NCBI RefSeq assembly: GCF_001544755.2
Contig: NZ_FCOF02000008.1
Span: forward strand, 62,001 to 126,000
DNA length: 64,000 nt
Source: Caballeronia catudaia
GTDB taxonomy: Bacteria > Pseudomonadota > Gammaproteobacteria > Burkholderiales > Burkholderiaceae
Direction: 5' to 3'
Part shown: piece by piece, positions 26,392 through 35,399 of the stretch
Numbering within the stretch: position 1 is the first letter of the stretch
Layout: each line of letters starts with the position of its first letter
Notes under the pieces: generated by a model
Database searches by the model: none
Seen by the model: the letters and a program-made list of their open reading frames with translations, nothing else
What the model was told of the DNA's origin: nothing
Program-made: the position numbers and the translations under genes

Positions 26392-29079
26392 ATGACTTCA
26401 ACATTTGATACTGCAGTGAACGGCTTTTCGGGTTCAGGGAATAACATCGAGAACTTCGAGGCCAAGGTCGGCTCATGGACCATCGACTCGGCTGGGAACG
26501 TCAAGGCCGGAAAGAACTTCCGGTCCCAGCTCATTCACAAAACGCTGCGTTTGTCGGGACCCTTCTCGATTTCGGCAGAGTTGAAGCTTTCCGATCTCGA
26601 AACGCAGTCGTGGGACGGCGTCGTGGTGAATTTCCGGCCGAACCGTGCGCGCAACGGCAATGAGTTTCTTACCCTGCGTGTTCGCCGAGGGGGCAGCAAT
26701 CCTCCTTCGTGGCAGTTGCTGGTCGTGGATACGGCAACGAAGGATGACTCCGCGGACAATGTGATTGGCAGTGGGCCACTGAGCGATCTGCAAGCATCGA
26801 AGGCCGTCAAGGTGACCTTGTCCGCCGATCTCAACCGCGTGCTGCAATATAGCGTCGAGCAGGAAGGGAAAGTCATTGGGTCCGGCCCTATCCCATCGGC
26901 CAAGCCGATCGAATGGGCGAATGATGCGCGCGTGGGCGTCTACAGTTACATGGGCGGCAACACGTCGTTCAGCAGTTTTCAGGCGACGTCGACATCCGGC
27001 GTGTTCGACGCATTTCAGCGCACCGGCGTGCCGGGAACGCTTGAGGCCCAGCAGCTCGCGGGCAGATGGCAGGAAGATCTCGACGACTGGATCGTAGGGA
27101 ACGGGAGCGCGCGTGCTGTCCTCGCCGGCGCTGTCAAGGAGGCGATACTGCTTCACGCCCAGCCCCTCGTCGTTGATTCGACATTGGAAGCGTCGAGTGT
27201 CCTGAGCGCGGACGTGAAAATGGATGACACGGGCTCATGGACCGGGCTTGTGTTCGGTGCGAAGAACAACACTGCCCGTGCGGGTGATTCACGCTACAAC
27301 ATCCATCCAGATAACTACTTCGCATTCCAGATCAAATCCGGGGCGTGGCAAGTCATCCATCGGGTACAGGCCGGCGCGAGCACCGTACTGGCTCAAGCCG
27401 ATAGCGGCCTGACCATTACCGCCGGCGCAACCTACCGGTTGCGCGTGCAGTTCGATTCCGCAACACAGGTGCGAGTGTCCGTGACGCAAAACGGAAACGT
27501 CGTGCTGAAAGAGCAACTCGTTGCCCTCGACCCGACACCGAGCGGTGCGCGGTTCGGTCTCTTCTCGAGCAGCGCGCGCAACGTTTTCACGCAGGCGGCG
27601 GCTGCGCCCGTCATGCTGCGGCCAGACACACCGCCGGCCATAGAACAAAGCGGAACGCCGCCGAAGTGGAGCAGTTACTGGACACCGAACGCGACTTACT
27701 GGAGCTCGCCATACAAGGTAAGCGCGCCTACGCTGCTCGACAACAAACCGGTCGATGGTGCGTCCAACAACTGCATAGGCGACCCTCAGCAATGCCTGTA
27801 TACCGTCGTGGACGAGAGCGGTAGTCCGGTCCGGCAGTATGTCGGCTACTACGCCGCCGGCGGAGCCGTTGCCATAACGAAGCGTTCCTGGTCGAAAAGC
27901 GATAACACGTGGTCGCCGTTCGAACCGTCCGTCGTCCTGGCCACAAAGCTGCCCGAAGGGGACGGGCACTACCGGATTACCATCGGAGAAAGCGCCGACG
28001 GCCACGTTCACGTCGTCGCGAACGTGTGGGCTTCGAAACTGGTGTACTACAAGACGGGCATCGCCCAAAATCTCTCGACACTGACACTGCAGAACTTCAT
28101 GGTGTCCAGCGACGTCGAAACCAGGACCACTTACCCTGAGTTCATGCGGGTCCAGATCGACGCAAAAGACCGGCTGCTGTTCCTGTATCGGACAGGAGGC
28201 AGTGGCGACGGCGACTGGATTTTCAACCAATATGTCGACGGCAAATGGTCCCGTTATCTCGCGGGCTTCCTTTTCGCTGGGTCGAGCAAGAGCGGAACCA
28301 CCCACAGCGCCTACCCGGCCACCCGCGCACCCGTGCTTGGACCCGACGGTAACTTCCATGTGGCGTGGATCTGGCGTTCGACGGAATTTCCTGGCAGCAA
28401 CTCGAGGATTTGCTACGCATACAGCGCCAACCTTCGTACATGGCGCTCGGCCTCGGGCGAGATCATTGCCAACGGGGAAATCAGCGACTCCATTACCTAC
28501 GACGACGAAGCAGCCATTGTCGACGATGTGCCCGAAAACGGCGGAGCCCTCAACGGTCTCGTCTCCCTCGGATTCGACCATGACGGCCAGCCAATGATCG
28601 GCTATGTAAAGTTCGACGATCCGTCATCCGGCAGCAGCCAGTTCTATGTTGCCCGGTGGCGCACGACCTGCGGCAGTTGGCAGCGCACTCAGTTGACCAA
28701 CTATCTGGGTCGCTGGACGCCGCTAGCTGCGGGCGGCACCGTTCCGACGCCGTTCAACATTGCCGGGGCGACTGCTCAAAAGACCGCTAGTGGTGAAAAG
28801 GTCATTGCGCTTCCGTACATTTACGGAGATCACGCGGGCACCTTCGTGCTTTCTTCCGAAACCCTCGAAGTCATCGGTGAAACGGACTGGCGCACGTACT
28901 CCAATCTCATCCCTACACCGACTGGAATGCGAACAGCCCTCATCACGAGAGACTCGTGCACGACTACCTTCGGCACAAACCATGACGAAGAGTACGTACT
29001 TCTCAACTTCGCCGTTGGCAAGGGCGAGTTGCTTCCCGCGGGCGCAGACACCTCCATGAAGGTGCTCCGCGTCAAGTAG
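26392..29079 (+). CDS. large BNR-repeat / beta-propeller protein, possible polysaccharide lyase
   Basis: 895 residues. Two beta-jelly-roll-like domains (about 1-205 and 206-410, resembling LamG or DUF1080 folds) precede a beta-propeller of the BNR_4 type (about 430-890), with HSAYPATRAPVLGPDGNFHVAW near 638. BNR_4 proteins include ulvan- and uronate-related lyases, so a polysaccharide-binding or cleaving role is possible but unproven. A GGGAGG site fixes the start, and there is no signal peptide or RTX tail, so secretion is unexplained. Codon use is less GC-rich than in neighbours, suggesting transfer. No polysaccharide-use genes are adjacent. Confidence 0.65.
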   Translation: MTSTFDTAVNGFSGSGNNIENFEAKVGSWTIDSAGNVKAGKNFRSQLIHKTLRLSGPFSISAELKLSDLETQSWDGVVVNFRPNRARNGNEFLTLRVRRGGSNPPSWQLLVVDTATKDDSADNVIGSGPLSDLQASKAVKVTLSADLNRVLQYSVEQEGKVIGSGPIPSAKPIEWANDARVGVYSYMGGNTSFSSFQATSTSGVFDAFQRTGVPGTLEAQQLAGRWQEDLDDWIVGNGSARAVLAGAVKEAILLHAQPLVVDSTLEASSVLSADVKMDDTGSWTGLVFGAKNNTARAGDSRYNIHPDNYFAFQIKSGAWQVIHRVQAGASTVLAQADSGLTITAGATYRLRVQFDSATQVRVSVTQNGNVVLKEQLVALDPTPSGARFGLFSSSARNVFTQAAAAPVMLRPDTPPAIEQSGTPPKWSSYWTPNATYWSSPYKVSAPTLLDNKPVDGASNNCIGDPQQCLYTVVDESGSPVRQYVGYYAAGGAVAITKRSWSKSDNTWSPFEPSVVLATKLPEGDGHYRITIGESADGHVHVVANVWASKLVYYKTGIAQNLSTLTLQNFMVSSDVETRTTYPEFMRVQIDAKDRLLFLYRTGGSGDGDWIFNQYVDGKWSRYLAGFLFAGSSKSGTTHSAYPATRAPVLGPDGNFHVAWIWRSTEFPGSNSRICYAYSANLRTWRSASGEIIANGEISDSITYDDEAAIVDDVPENGGALNGLVSLGFDHDGQPMIGYVKFDDPSSGSSQFYVARWRTTCGSWQRTQLTNYLGRWTPLAAGGTVPTPFNIAGATAQKTASGEKVIALPYIYGDHAGTFVLSSETLEVIGETDWRTYSNLIPTPTGMRTALITRDSCTTTFGTNHDEEYVLLNFAVGKGELLPAGADTSMKVLRVK

Positions 29080-29111
29080 TCCGGTCGATCCCGGGCAATC
29101 AACGGGCTTGA

Positions 29112-29145
29112 GCGCCGCTTCCTGACAAGCGTTCGGAAGCGGCGC
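29112..29145 (+). terminator. hairpin after the BNR-protein gene
   Basis: Perfect 11-base arms (29112-29122 and 29135-29145) around a 12-base loop, 32 bases after the stop. No T run follows, so it may be a Rho-dependent or partial terminator. Confidence 0.55.
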
Positions 29146-29201
29146 AGGGGTAAGAGAAGTAAGCAGACACCGAGGGAAATCCCCACGTTTCATCACGCGA
29201 A

Positions 29202-29277
29202 CTTTGCATACAATGTCTCCGTCAGCAGCTTGAAACGGAGCCGCAATGCCACAGATTCAACCCGCTTTGCATACAAT
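29202..29277 (+). promoter_or_regulatory. two 13-bp direct repeats, likely GntR operators
   Basis: CTTTGCATACAAT occurs at 29202-29214 and again at 29265-29277, 63 bases apart, one upstream and one just inside the gntR coding region. The core TTGCATACAA is one base from the palindrome TTGTATACAA that FadR-type GntR regulators often bind. The first copy also contains TACAAT, a possible -10 box, so binding would block transcription. Autoregulation is inference. Confidence 0.55.
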
Positions 29278-29950
29278 CGCGCCCGAACCGGCGCGCTCGG
29301 CGGACGACGTCTATCTCGCAATCAAGGACGCGCTCGCCTGCGGCCAATACGGCGCGGGCCAATATCTGCGCGAGGAACAGCTTGCGAAAAGCCTCGGCGT
29401 GAGCCGCACGCCGGTGCGCGAGGCACTGCGACGGCTCGATGCGGAAGGCTGGGTCGAAACGCGCCCGAACTACGGCGTGCGCGTGAAAGCGTGGACGTTG
29501 CAGGACGCGCGCGAGATCTTCGAAGCGCGGCTGCTCGTCGAGCCCTATCTCGCCGGACGCGCGGCGCTGCTCATCGGCGCATCGGATATCGCGCGCCTCA
29601 AGGCGCTCGCCGATGCGATGCTCGCGATCACGCAACATCCATCGACGCCCGAATCCTGCGAAGCGTGGTTCACCGCGAACGGCGAATTTCACGCGATCAT
29701 CACGGCCGCCGCGAACAACGCGCGCCTCGACCGCTCGCTCAGGTCGATGAAGGAAACGCCGCTCATCAAGTGGACCTTCGACACCTATAGCGACGAAGAC
29801 CGCGAACGCAGCGCGCGCCAGCATTTCGAAATCGTTCTCGCGCTCGAACAGCGCAACGCCGCGTGGGCGGAAGCCGTCACGCGCTGCCATATCCTCGCCG
29901 CCGAAAAGGCTGTGCTCGACCGCTACGACCGAGAGCATCGCGCGCCCTGA
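29246..29950 (+). CDS. GntR-family regulator (FadR/FCD type)
   Basis: 234 residues. N-terminal winged helix (about 18-84, with QLAKSLGVSRTPVREALRRL) and a C-terminal FCD domain (about 90-225) with the His and Asp/Glu residues that typically hold a metal and a carboxylate ligand. A GGAG sequence precedes the ATG. Repeated TTGCATACAA motifs around its start suggest autoregulation. It precedes an MFS gene and a PEP-mutase-family gene on the same strand and probably controls them in response to a carboxylic acid. Confidence 0.88.
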   Translation: MPQIQPALHTIAPEPARSADDVYLAIKDALACGQYGAGQYLREEQLAKSLGVSRTPVREALRRLDAEGWVETRPNYGVRVKAWTLQDAREIFEARLLVEPYLAGRAALLIGASDIARLKALADAMLAITQHPSTPESCEAWFTANGEFHAIITAAANNARLDRSLRSMKETPLIKWTFDTYSDEDRERSARQHFEIVLALEQRNAAWAEAVTRCHILAAEKAVLDRYDREHRAP

Positions 29951-30006
29951 GCGCGCGGCGGTCCGGGCCGCAACAGCATTACGACGAAGTCGACTGGAGA
30001 CACGAC

Positions 30007-31446
30007 ATGCTGAGCACCGATAGCACCACCGTAAGCGCCATGAGCACCGTAAGCACATTAGGCACCGTGAGCGCCGGCCCACGGCTCGACCGGCTGCCGA
30101 TTTCCGGCTTTCACAAGCGCGTGCTGTGGCTGATCGGCGCGGGCATGTTCCTCGATTCCTTCGATATCTATCTGGCGGGCGGCGTGCTCGGCGCGCTCGC
30201 CAAAACCGGCTGGTCGACGATGCAATTGAACGCAGCGTTCCTCTCGTCGACGTTCATCGGCATGCTGATCGGCGCGTTCACGGCGGGCGTGCTCGGCGAC
30301 GCGAAAGGCCGCAAGTTCACGTATCAGTTCAATCTCGCCGTGTTCGGCCTCGCGTCGATCGCAGGCGCGTTCGCGCCGGACATGACGTGGCTCATCGTGT
30401 GCCGCTTCTTCATGGGGCTGGGGCTGGGCGCGGAGATTGTCGTCGGGTATGGCTCGGTCGGCGAATTCATGCCGCCCGCGGTGCTCGGGAAATGGTCGGC
30501 GTATCTGTCGCTGATCACGAACTCGGCGCTCTTTTTCTCGACGTTCCTCGGCTATCTCATCATCCCGTCGATTGGCTGGCGCGCGATGTTCGCGATCGTC
30601 GGCATCGGTGCGCTGATCGTGTGGGTCATCCGCAAGAAGATGCCGGAGTCGCCGCGCTGGCTCGAATCGAAAGGCCGTTACGAGGAAGCCGAAGCGATCC
30701 TGCGCGCCGCCGAAGAGGAATCGGCGAAGAAGGCGCCGCTGCCGCCCCTCGACGACGCGCCGCGCATCGCGACGAAGAGGACCACGCTGCTCGAACTCTT
30801 CTCGCCTTCGCAGATTCGCCGCACGTTTGTCGCGATCGTCGTGCAGATCGCGATCAACATGGTGATCTACGGCTTCATCGTCTGGGTGCCCACGTTCCTG
30901 ATGAAGCAGGGCGTCGGCATGGCGTCGTCGCTCGGATATTCGACGTTGATGTCGCTGGGCGGACCGGCGGGCGCGCTCGTCGGCGTGCTGATCGCCGACA
31001 AGGTCGGCCGCAAGAACGGGCTGATCGCGGTCTCGGTGCTCGCGGCGGTGGTCGGCTGGCTGTACGGGCATTCCACCGGCGTCGCGATGGCGACGCTGCT
31101 CGGCTTCCTGCTGTTCACGCTCACCTATCTGATGGTCGCGCTCGGCGTCGCGACGTATGTGCCCGAGCTTTTCGCCACCGAGAACCGCATGCGCGGCAAC
31201 GGCATCGCCGGTTGTGCGGGGCGCATCACCGGCATTTTCGCGCCGCAGCTCGTGGTCGTGATGTACGCCACGGGCGGCGTGAAGGACGTGCTCTCGATGA
31301 CCATCGGCGCGCTCGCCGTGATGGCCGTCGTGCTGGCGGTGTTCGGCATCGAGACGAACAAGCGCTCGCTGGAAGACATCGCACCTTCGTCCGATGCCGA
31401 TGGCGCGCTCGCGGCGTCGGCCTTGACGCGGGAATCGCATCGTTGA
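30007..31446 (+). CDS. MFS transporter (sugar/aromatic-acid porter type)
   Basis: 479 residues with about 12 membrane helices. The motif GVLGDAKGRKF after TM2 and its counterpart IADKVGRKNG after TM8 are typical. The MPESPRWLESKGRYEEAEAIL block is shared with aromatic-acid and sugar porters. The Ser/Thr-rich N-terminus (about 1-22) is unusual. The ATG at 30007 has GGAG before it and is chosen over an upstream frame overlapping gntR. A PEP-mutase-like gene follows 20 bases later, so the transported compound is probably a C4-C6 organic acid (inference). Confidence 0.82.
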   Translation: MLSTDSTTVSAMSTVSTLGTVSAGPRLDRLPISGFHKRVLWLIGAGMFLDSFDIYLAGGVLGALAKTGWSTMQLNAAFLSSTFIGMLIGAFTAGVLGDAKGRKFTYQFNLAVFGLASIAGAFAPDMTWLIVCRFFMGLGLGAEIVVGYGSVGEFMPPAVLGKWSAYLSLITNSALFFSTFLGYLIIPSIGWRAMFAIVGIGALIVWVIRKKMPESPRWLESKGRYEEAEAILRAAEEESAKKAPLPPLDDAPRIATKRTTLLELFSPSQIRRTFVAIVVQIAINMVIYGFIVWVPTFLMKQGVGMASSLGYSTLMSLGGPAGALVGVLIADKVGRKNGLIAVSVLAAVVGWLYGHSTGVAMATLLGFLLFTLTYLMVALGVATYVPELFATENRMRGNGIAGCAGRITGIFAPQLVVVMYATGGVKDVLSMTIGALAVMAVVLAVFGIETNKRSLEDIAPSSDADGALAASALTRESHR

Positions 31447-31466
31447 AACTTCTAGAGGACAGGGTT

Positions 31467-32345
31467 ATGAGCGTTTCACATCAGGACAAGCGTCAGGCGT
31501 TGAAGGCGCGTTTCGCGCGCAAGGAAATCGTCACCGCGCCCGGCATCTTCGACATGATTTCCGCGAAGATGGCCGACTCGATGGGCTTCGATTGCCTCTA
31601 CATGACGGGCTTCGGCACGGTCGCGTCGTATCTCGGCGTGGCCGATGCGGGGATTGCCACGTACACCGACATGGTCAATCGCGTCACGGCATTTTGCGGC
31701 GGCACGAACACGCCGATGATCTGCGACGGCGATACCGGCTACGGCGGCCTGCTCAACGTCGCGCACACGGTGCGGGGTTACGAGCAGGCGGGCGCGGCGG
31801 GCATTCAACTGGAAGATCAGGAATTCCCGAAGAAATGCGGCCATACGCCGGGACGCCGCGTGATTCCGCTCGAAGACATGGTGCGCAAGATCAAGGTCGC
31901 GGTGGAAAGCCGTAGCGACGCGAATTTTCAGATCGTCGCGAGAACGGATGCGCGGACATCGCTCGGGCTCGACGAAGCGTTGCGTCGCGGCGAAGCGTAC
32001 GCGAAGGCCGGCGCCGATGTGCTGTTCATCGAATCGCCGGAGAGTGTGGAAGAGCTGGAGAAGATCGGGCGTGCGTTCGATATGCCGCTGCTCGTGAATG
32101 TCGTCGAAGGCGGAAGGACGCCGCAATTGCCGCCCGCGGAGTTGCAGAAGCTCGGGTTTTCGTTGGCGATTTATCCGGCGTCGGGGTTCCTGGTCGTGGC
32201 GAAGGCGCTCAAGGATATGTACGGCGAGATCCTCGCGCAGAAGGGCACGGAAGGCGCTTCAGGCGCGATGTATCCGTTTGCCGATATGTGCACGCTGATG
32301 GGGTTTCCGGAGGTTTGGGCGTTCGACCGCGCGCACGCGGACTGA
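31467..32345 (+). CDS. isocitrate lyase/PEP mutase superfamily lyase (KKCGH type)
   Basis: 292 residues. The metal-binding DGDTGYGG (Asp87, Asp89) and the KKCGH signature (122-126) put it among C-C bond lyases such as methylisocitrate lyase, 2,3-dimethylmalate lyase and oxaloacetate decarboxylase. The catalytic Cys124 is present, which makes true lyase activity likely. GGACAGGG precedes the ATG. Third gene after gntR and the MFS transporter. The exact substrate cannot be read from sequence; the absence of 2-methylcitrate synthase nearby speaks against a PrpB role. Confidence 0.82.
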   Translation: MSVSHQDKRQALKARFARKEIVTAPGIFDMISAKMADSMGFDCLYMTGFGTVASYLGVADAGIATYTDMVNRVTAFCGGTNTPMICDGDTGYGGLLNVAHTVRGYEQAGAAGIQLEDQEFPKKCGHTPGRRVIPLEDMVRKIKVAVESRSDANFQIVARTDARTSLGLDEALRRGEAYAKAGADVLFIESPESVEELEKIGRAFDMPLLVNVVEGGRTPQLPPAELQKLGFSLAIYPASGFLVVAKALKDMYGEILAQKGTEGASGAMYPFADMCTLMGFPEVWAFDRAHAD

Positions 32346-32346
32346 T

Positions 32347-32751
32347 TCACCCCCCCGCGGCCACGCAATCGATCTCGATATCAAACCCGCCCGGCCACGC
32401 CGGCACGTTGATGAAAATGCGTGCCGGCGGATTCGCTCCGAAGAACCGCGCATACACCGCGTTGACGACAGGAAACGCATCGACCGACGTGCAATACACG
32501 TTGCACTTCAACACCTGATCGAGCGACGACCCCGCCGCTTCGACGCACAGCTTCAACTGCTCAAGCACCAGTTCCGTCTGCCGTTCGATGGTCGCATTCG
32601 CCACGATTTCCCCCGTCTGCGGATCGAACGGCGGAAAGCCGGACACATAGACCGTATCGCCGTGGCGCGTGACGGCGGAAGTCGGCGCCTTGAATCGTTC
32701 GAGCCACGTAGAAAGCGGTTCGACACGGATGATCTCGCGGGTCATGTTCAT
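32347..32751 (-). CDS. RidA/YjgF-family deaminase
   Basis: 134 residues. The catalytic Arg111 (PARIFINVPAWPGG) and Glu126 (IEIDC) are both present, so it should hydrolyse reactive enamine/imine intermediates to 2-oxo acids and ammonia. The second Met (two codons in) is an equally good start. It converges on the PEP-mutase-like gene with one base between stops. A second PEP-mutase-family gene lies upstream on the same strand, so it may protect that pathway from imine leakage. Confidence 0.85.
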   Translation of the reverse strand: MNMTREIIRVEPLSTWLERFKAPTSAVTRHGDTVYVSGFPPFDPQTGEIVANATIERQTELVLEQLKLCVEAAGSSLDQVLKCNVYCTSVDAFPVVNAVYARFFGANPPARIFINVPAWPGGFDIEIDCVAAGG

Positions 32752-32772
32752 CGTCTCCCTTGAAGTGAGGAA

Positions 32773-33597
32773 CTACGCGCGGTCCACGAATATTCCATTG
32801 AGGTCATTTCCCGCCGCCGCGTCCTTGAATCCGTCGAAGCGACCATCGGCGAGACCTTGCGCCGCGCGCATGAATCCGCCCCACGCCGCGCGCGCGAGCC
32901 CTCCGCCGACGCTCACGCGCCGCACGCCGAGCGCGGCCACATCGCTCAACGTGAATTCGGACACACCGCCGATCAGCAGATTCACAGGCTTCGGCCCGAC
33001 CGCCTTCACGACGGCCTCGATCTGCTCGCGCGTCTTGATGCCGGGCGCATAGAGACAATCCGCGCCTGCATCGGAATAGGCCTTGAGACGCGCGATCGCA
33101 TCGTCGATATCGGGCTTGCCCGCGAAGAAGTTTTCCGCGCGGCCGACGAGCAAGGTATCGCCACCCGTTGCATCGATCGCGCGCCGCGCCGCCTTCATGC
33201 GCGCCACGGCGACATCGACGGCAAACAAGGGCGACGCTGCATCGCCTGTCGAATCTTCGATCGACAATCCCGCGACGCCTGTCGCCACCGCGAGCTTCAC
33301 GCTTTCGGCGACTTCGTCCGGCGTCGAGCCGAAGCCGCTTTCGAAGTCCGCGTTCACGGGCAAACCGGTTGCCTCGACGATCTCGCGTAGATGCGCGAGC
33401 ACGGCATCGCGCGTGACGTGATTGTCCGCATGGCCTTGCGACCATGCGAAGCCCGAGCTCGTGGTCGCGAGCGCCTTGAAGCCGAGCGTCGCGAGATAGC
33501 GCGCGGAACCGGCATCCCAGGGATTCGGCAGCATGAAGCAACCAGATTCGTGCAGCGCGCGAAAGGCGGCGCGTTTCTCGGCGACGGTGCGGGGCAT
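32773..33597 (-). CDS. isocitrate lyase/PEP mutase-family protein (no KKCGH)
   Basis: 274 residues. It has the fold signatures (NADFESGFG, 82-90; SIEDSTGD, about 112-119) but lacks the KKCGH catalytic loop found in the family's C-C lyases, so it is closer to PEP-mutase/phosphonopyruvate hydrolase-like members of unknown activity. The RidA gene follows 21 bases later on the same strand. Upstream lies iclR on the same strand. It may act on a 2-oxo acid, but the substrate is open. Confidence 0.8.
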   Translation of the reverse strand: MPRTVAEKRAAFRALHESGCFMLPNPWDAGSARYLATLGFKALATTSSGFAWSQGHADNHVTRDAVLAHLREIVEATGLPVNADFESGFGSTPDEVAESVKLAVATGVAGLSIEDSTGDAASPLFAVDVAVARMKAARRAIDATGGDTLLVGRAENFFAGKPDIDDAIARLKAYSDAGADCLYAPGIKTREQIEAVVKAVGPKPVNLLIGGVSEFTLSDVAALGVRRVSVGGGLARAAWGGFMRAAQGLADGRFDGFKDAAAGNDLNGIFVDRA

Positions 33598-33663
33598 GGC
33601 GTGTCTCCTGTCGATGAACGAGTCGGAAAGCAGACGATACGCGATTCGCCGGGATAGCGTCTC

Positions 33664-34470
33664 TCAGCCGAGCGTGCGAATGGAATTGCTGATGCTGCGC
33701 GCGCATTCGATCACTGCGGGCGCGAGCCGTTGCTCCGCTTCCGCGAGCGTCCAGCGGCTCGTCGGCGCGACGACGTGCACCGCGGCGACAGGCCGGCGCT
33801 CGCCATCGAGCACGGGCGCGGCGAGCGTCATGTCGCCGAGAAACAATTCCTCGCGATTGCTCGTGTAACCTTTGCGCCGCCCGCGCTCCAGGATCGCTTC
33901 GAGCTCACCGGCGTCCGTCACGGTGTATTGCGTATGCGCGATACGCTCGCTCGATTCGATGATCGCGCGCGCCTCATCGACCGGCAACGCGCTGAGATAG
34001 GCGCGCCCCGACGCCGTGCAATACATCGGAATGCGGCTTCCGATCGGCATATGGATCGGCACGAACTTCATGCAGACGAAACGCGCGACGTAGATCATCT
34101 CGTCGCCGTCCGGCTCGGTGAGATTGGACGTTTCGCCAGCGACGTTCGTGAGCTCCGAGAGAAACGGATTCGCGACGTCGATCAACGTGTCCGCCGCGAG
34201 ATAGTTGTAGCCGATCTGCATCACGCGCGGCGTCAGCTGATAGCGCTTCGTGCGCGGATGCTTTCTCACGTAGCCGAGTTTTTCCAGCGTGTAGATCATG
34301 CGCTGCGCGCTGCTCTTCGTGATGCCCGCGGCTACGGCGAGTTCGGGCAGGCTCATCGTGCGCCGCTGCGCGCAAAACGAGCGCAACACCGCGATGCCCT
34401 TCTCCAGCGACTGGTTGAAGAGCGCATCAGCCGCTTCGCCGCTGGTTTCACCGACCGGCTCGTCGTTCAT
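33664..34470 (-). CDS. IclR-family transcriptional regulator
   Basis: 268 residues. N-terminal winged helix (about 21-80, with LPELAVAAGITKSSAQRMIYTLEKLGYV) and the C-terminal IclR effector domain (YCTASGRAYLSALP, and a later LAAPVLDGERRPVAAVHV segment). The MNDEPVGETS start is chosen; a longer frame has no support. Divergent from an amino-acid-type ABC transporter, with a perfect 6-3-6 palindrome in between. It likely controls that operon and possibly the two genes downstream of itself. Confidence 0.9.
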   Translation of the reverse strand: MNDEPVGETSGEAADALFNQSLEKGIAVLRSFCAQRRTMSLPELAVAAGITKSSAQRMIYTLEKLGYVRKHPRTKRYQLTPRVMQIGYNYLAADTLIDVANPFLSELTNVAGETSNLTEPDGDEMIYVARFVCMKFVPIHMPIGSRIPMYCTASGRAYLSALPVDEARAIIESSERIAHTQYTVTDAGELEAILERGRRKGYTSNREELFLGDMTLAAPVLDGERRPVAAVHVVAPTSRWTLAEAEQRLAPAVIECARSISNSIRTLG

Positions 34471-34510
34471 GAAAATCCCGATTGTGGATGTCCCTGAATC
34501 GAAACTAGCA

Positions 34511-34546
34511 TATCGATATTCGATACGCAAAGTTTGATGTTCGATA
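34511..34546. promoter_or_regulatory. IclR-type operator in the divergent region
   Basis: TATCGA (34511-34516) and TCGATA (34520-34525) form a perfect inverted repeat around TAT. A further half site TTCGATA lies at 34540-34546. Position between iclR and the ABC operon and the palindrome size suit IclR dimers. Confidence 0.6.
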
Positions 34547-34613
34547 TTTTTGACTCGCTTGTCATGCGGTCATGTCGTTCCGCGGTTTCATTCAATCATC
34601 GGGAGAAAGCCTC

Positions 34614-35375
34614 ATGATTCGAGCACTGAAGCGCATTGCAGCCGGTGTCACTGCCGGATGGATCATCGCCGCGGCGCCCGCCGCGTTTGCCGATACCACG
34701 TACACCGTCGGCTCAACGGCCACCGGCGTGCCGTTCACGTTTCTCGACGTGAAGACGAACGAAATCCAGGGCTTGCTCGTCGACGCGATCACCGCGACGG
34801 GCAAAGCCGCGGGCTTCGACGTGAAGGTCCAGCAAACCACTTTCTCCGCCTTGATCCCGTCGCTGACGACGAAGAAGATCGACATCATTTCCGCCGCAAT
34901 GCTGAAAACGCCCGCGCGCGAACAGGTCGTCGATTTCTCGGACACCGTTTACAGCTATGGCGAAGGCCTGATCGTGAAAGCGGACGACAAAGGCAAGTAC
35001 ACGTCGATGGACGATCTGAAGGGCGAGGTCGTCGGCGCGCAAGTGGGCACCGCGTTCGTCGATGCGCTGAACAAGAAAGGCATCTTCAAGGAAGTGCGCA
35101 CCTACGATTCCGTCGCGGACATCATGCGCGACGTCGCGCTCGGGCGCATCAAGGCGGGCTTCGGCGATCACCCGATCATCGCGTATCAGTTGCAGAAGAA
35201 CCCGAATCCGCAACTGCGCCTCGTCGAAGGCTACAAGCCCGAAGTCACCGGACAAGTGTGCTTCGTCGTGCGCAAGGGCGACAAGGACACGCTCGACAAG
35301 CTCAACGCGGGCATCAAGAAGATCAAGTCCGACGGCGAGCTCGCGCAGATCGTCAAGAAGTGGCAGGTGGAATGA
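34614..35375 (+). CDS. ABC transporter substrate-binding protein (polar amino acid family)
   Basis: 253 residues with a signal peptide (1-26, ending AFA). Periplasmic binding protein of the HisJ/GlnH family (SBP_bac_3), with the family segment SALIPSLTTKKIDIISAAM and the ligand Arg and Asp in the usual places (TPAREQVVDFS). A GGGAGAAAG site precedes the ATG chosen. First gene of a four-gene operon with permease, ATPase and an amine oxidase, so the ligand is likely an amino acid or polyamine-like amine. Confidence 0.88.
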   Translation: MIRALKRIAAGVTAGWIIAAAPAAFADTTYTVGSTATGVPFTFLDVKTNEIQGLLVDAITATGKAAGFDVKVQQTTFSALIPSLTTKKIDIISAAMLKTPAREQVVDFSDTVYSYGEGLIVKADDKGKYTSMDDLKGEVVGAQVGTAFVDALNKKGIFKEVRTYDSVADIMRDVALGRIKAGFGDHPIIAYQLQKNPNPQLRLVEGYKPEVTGQVCFVVRKGDKDTLDKLNAGIKKIKSDGELAQIVKKWQVE

Positions 35376-35399
35376 CGGCGCATAGATAGAGGCGCCGCC

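Noticed and set aside
30126..32345. Long frame that would fuse MFS-antisense-like sequence to the lyase
   Set aside because: Only its last 293 codons make sense; the real lyase starts at 31467 with its own ribosome binding site.
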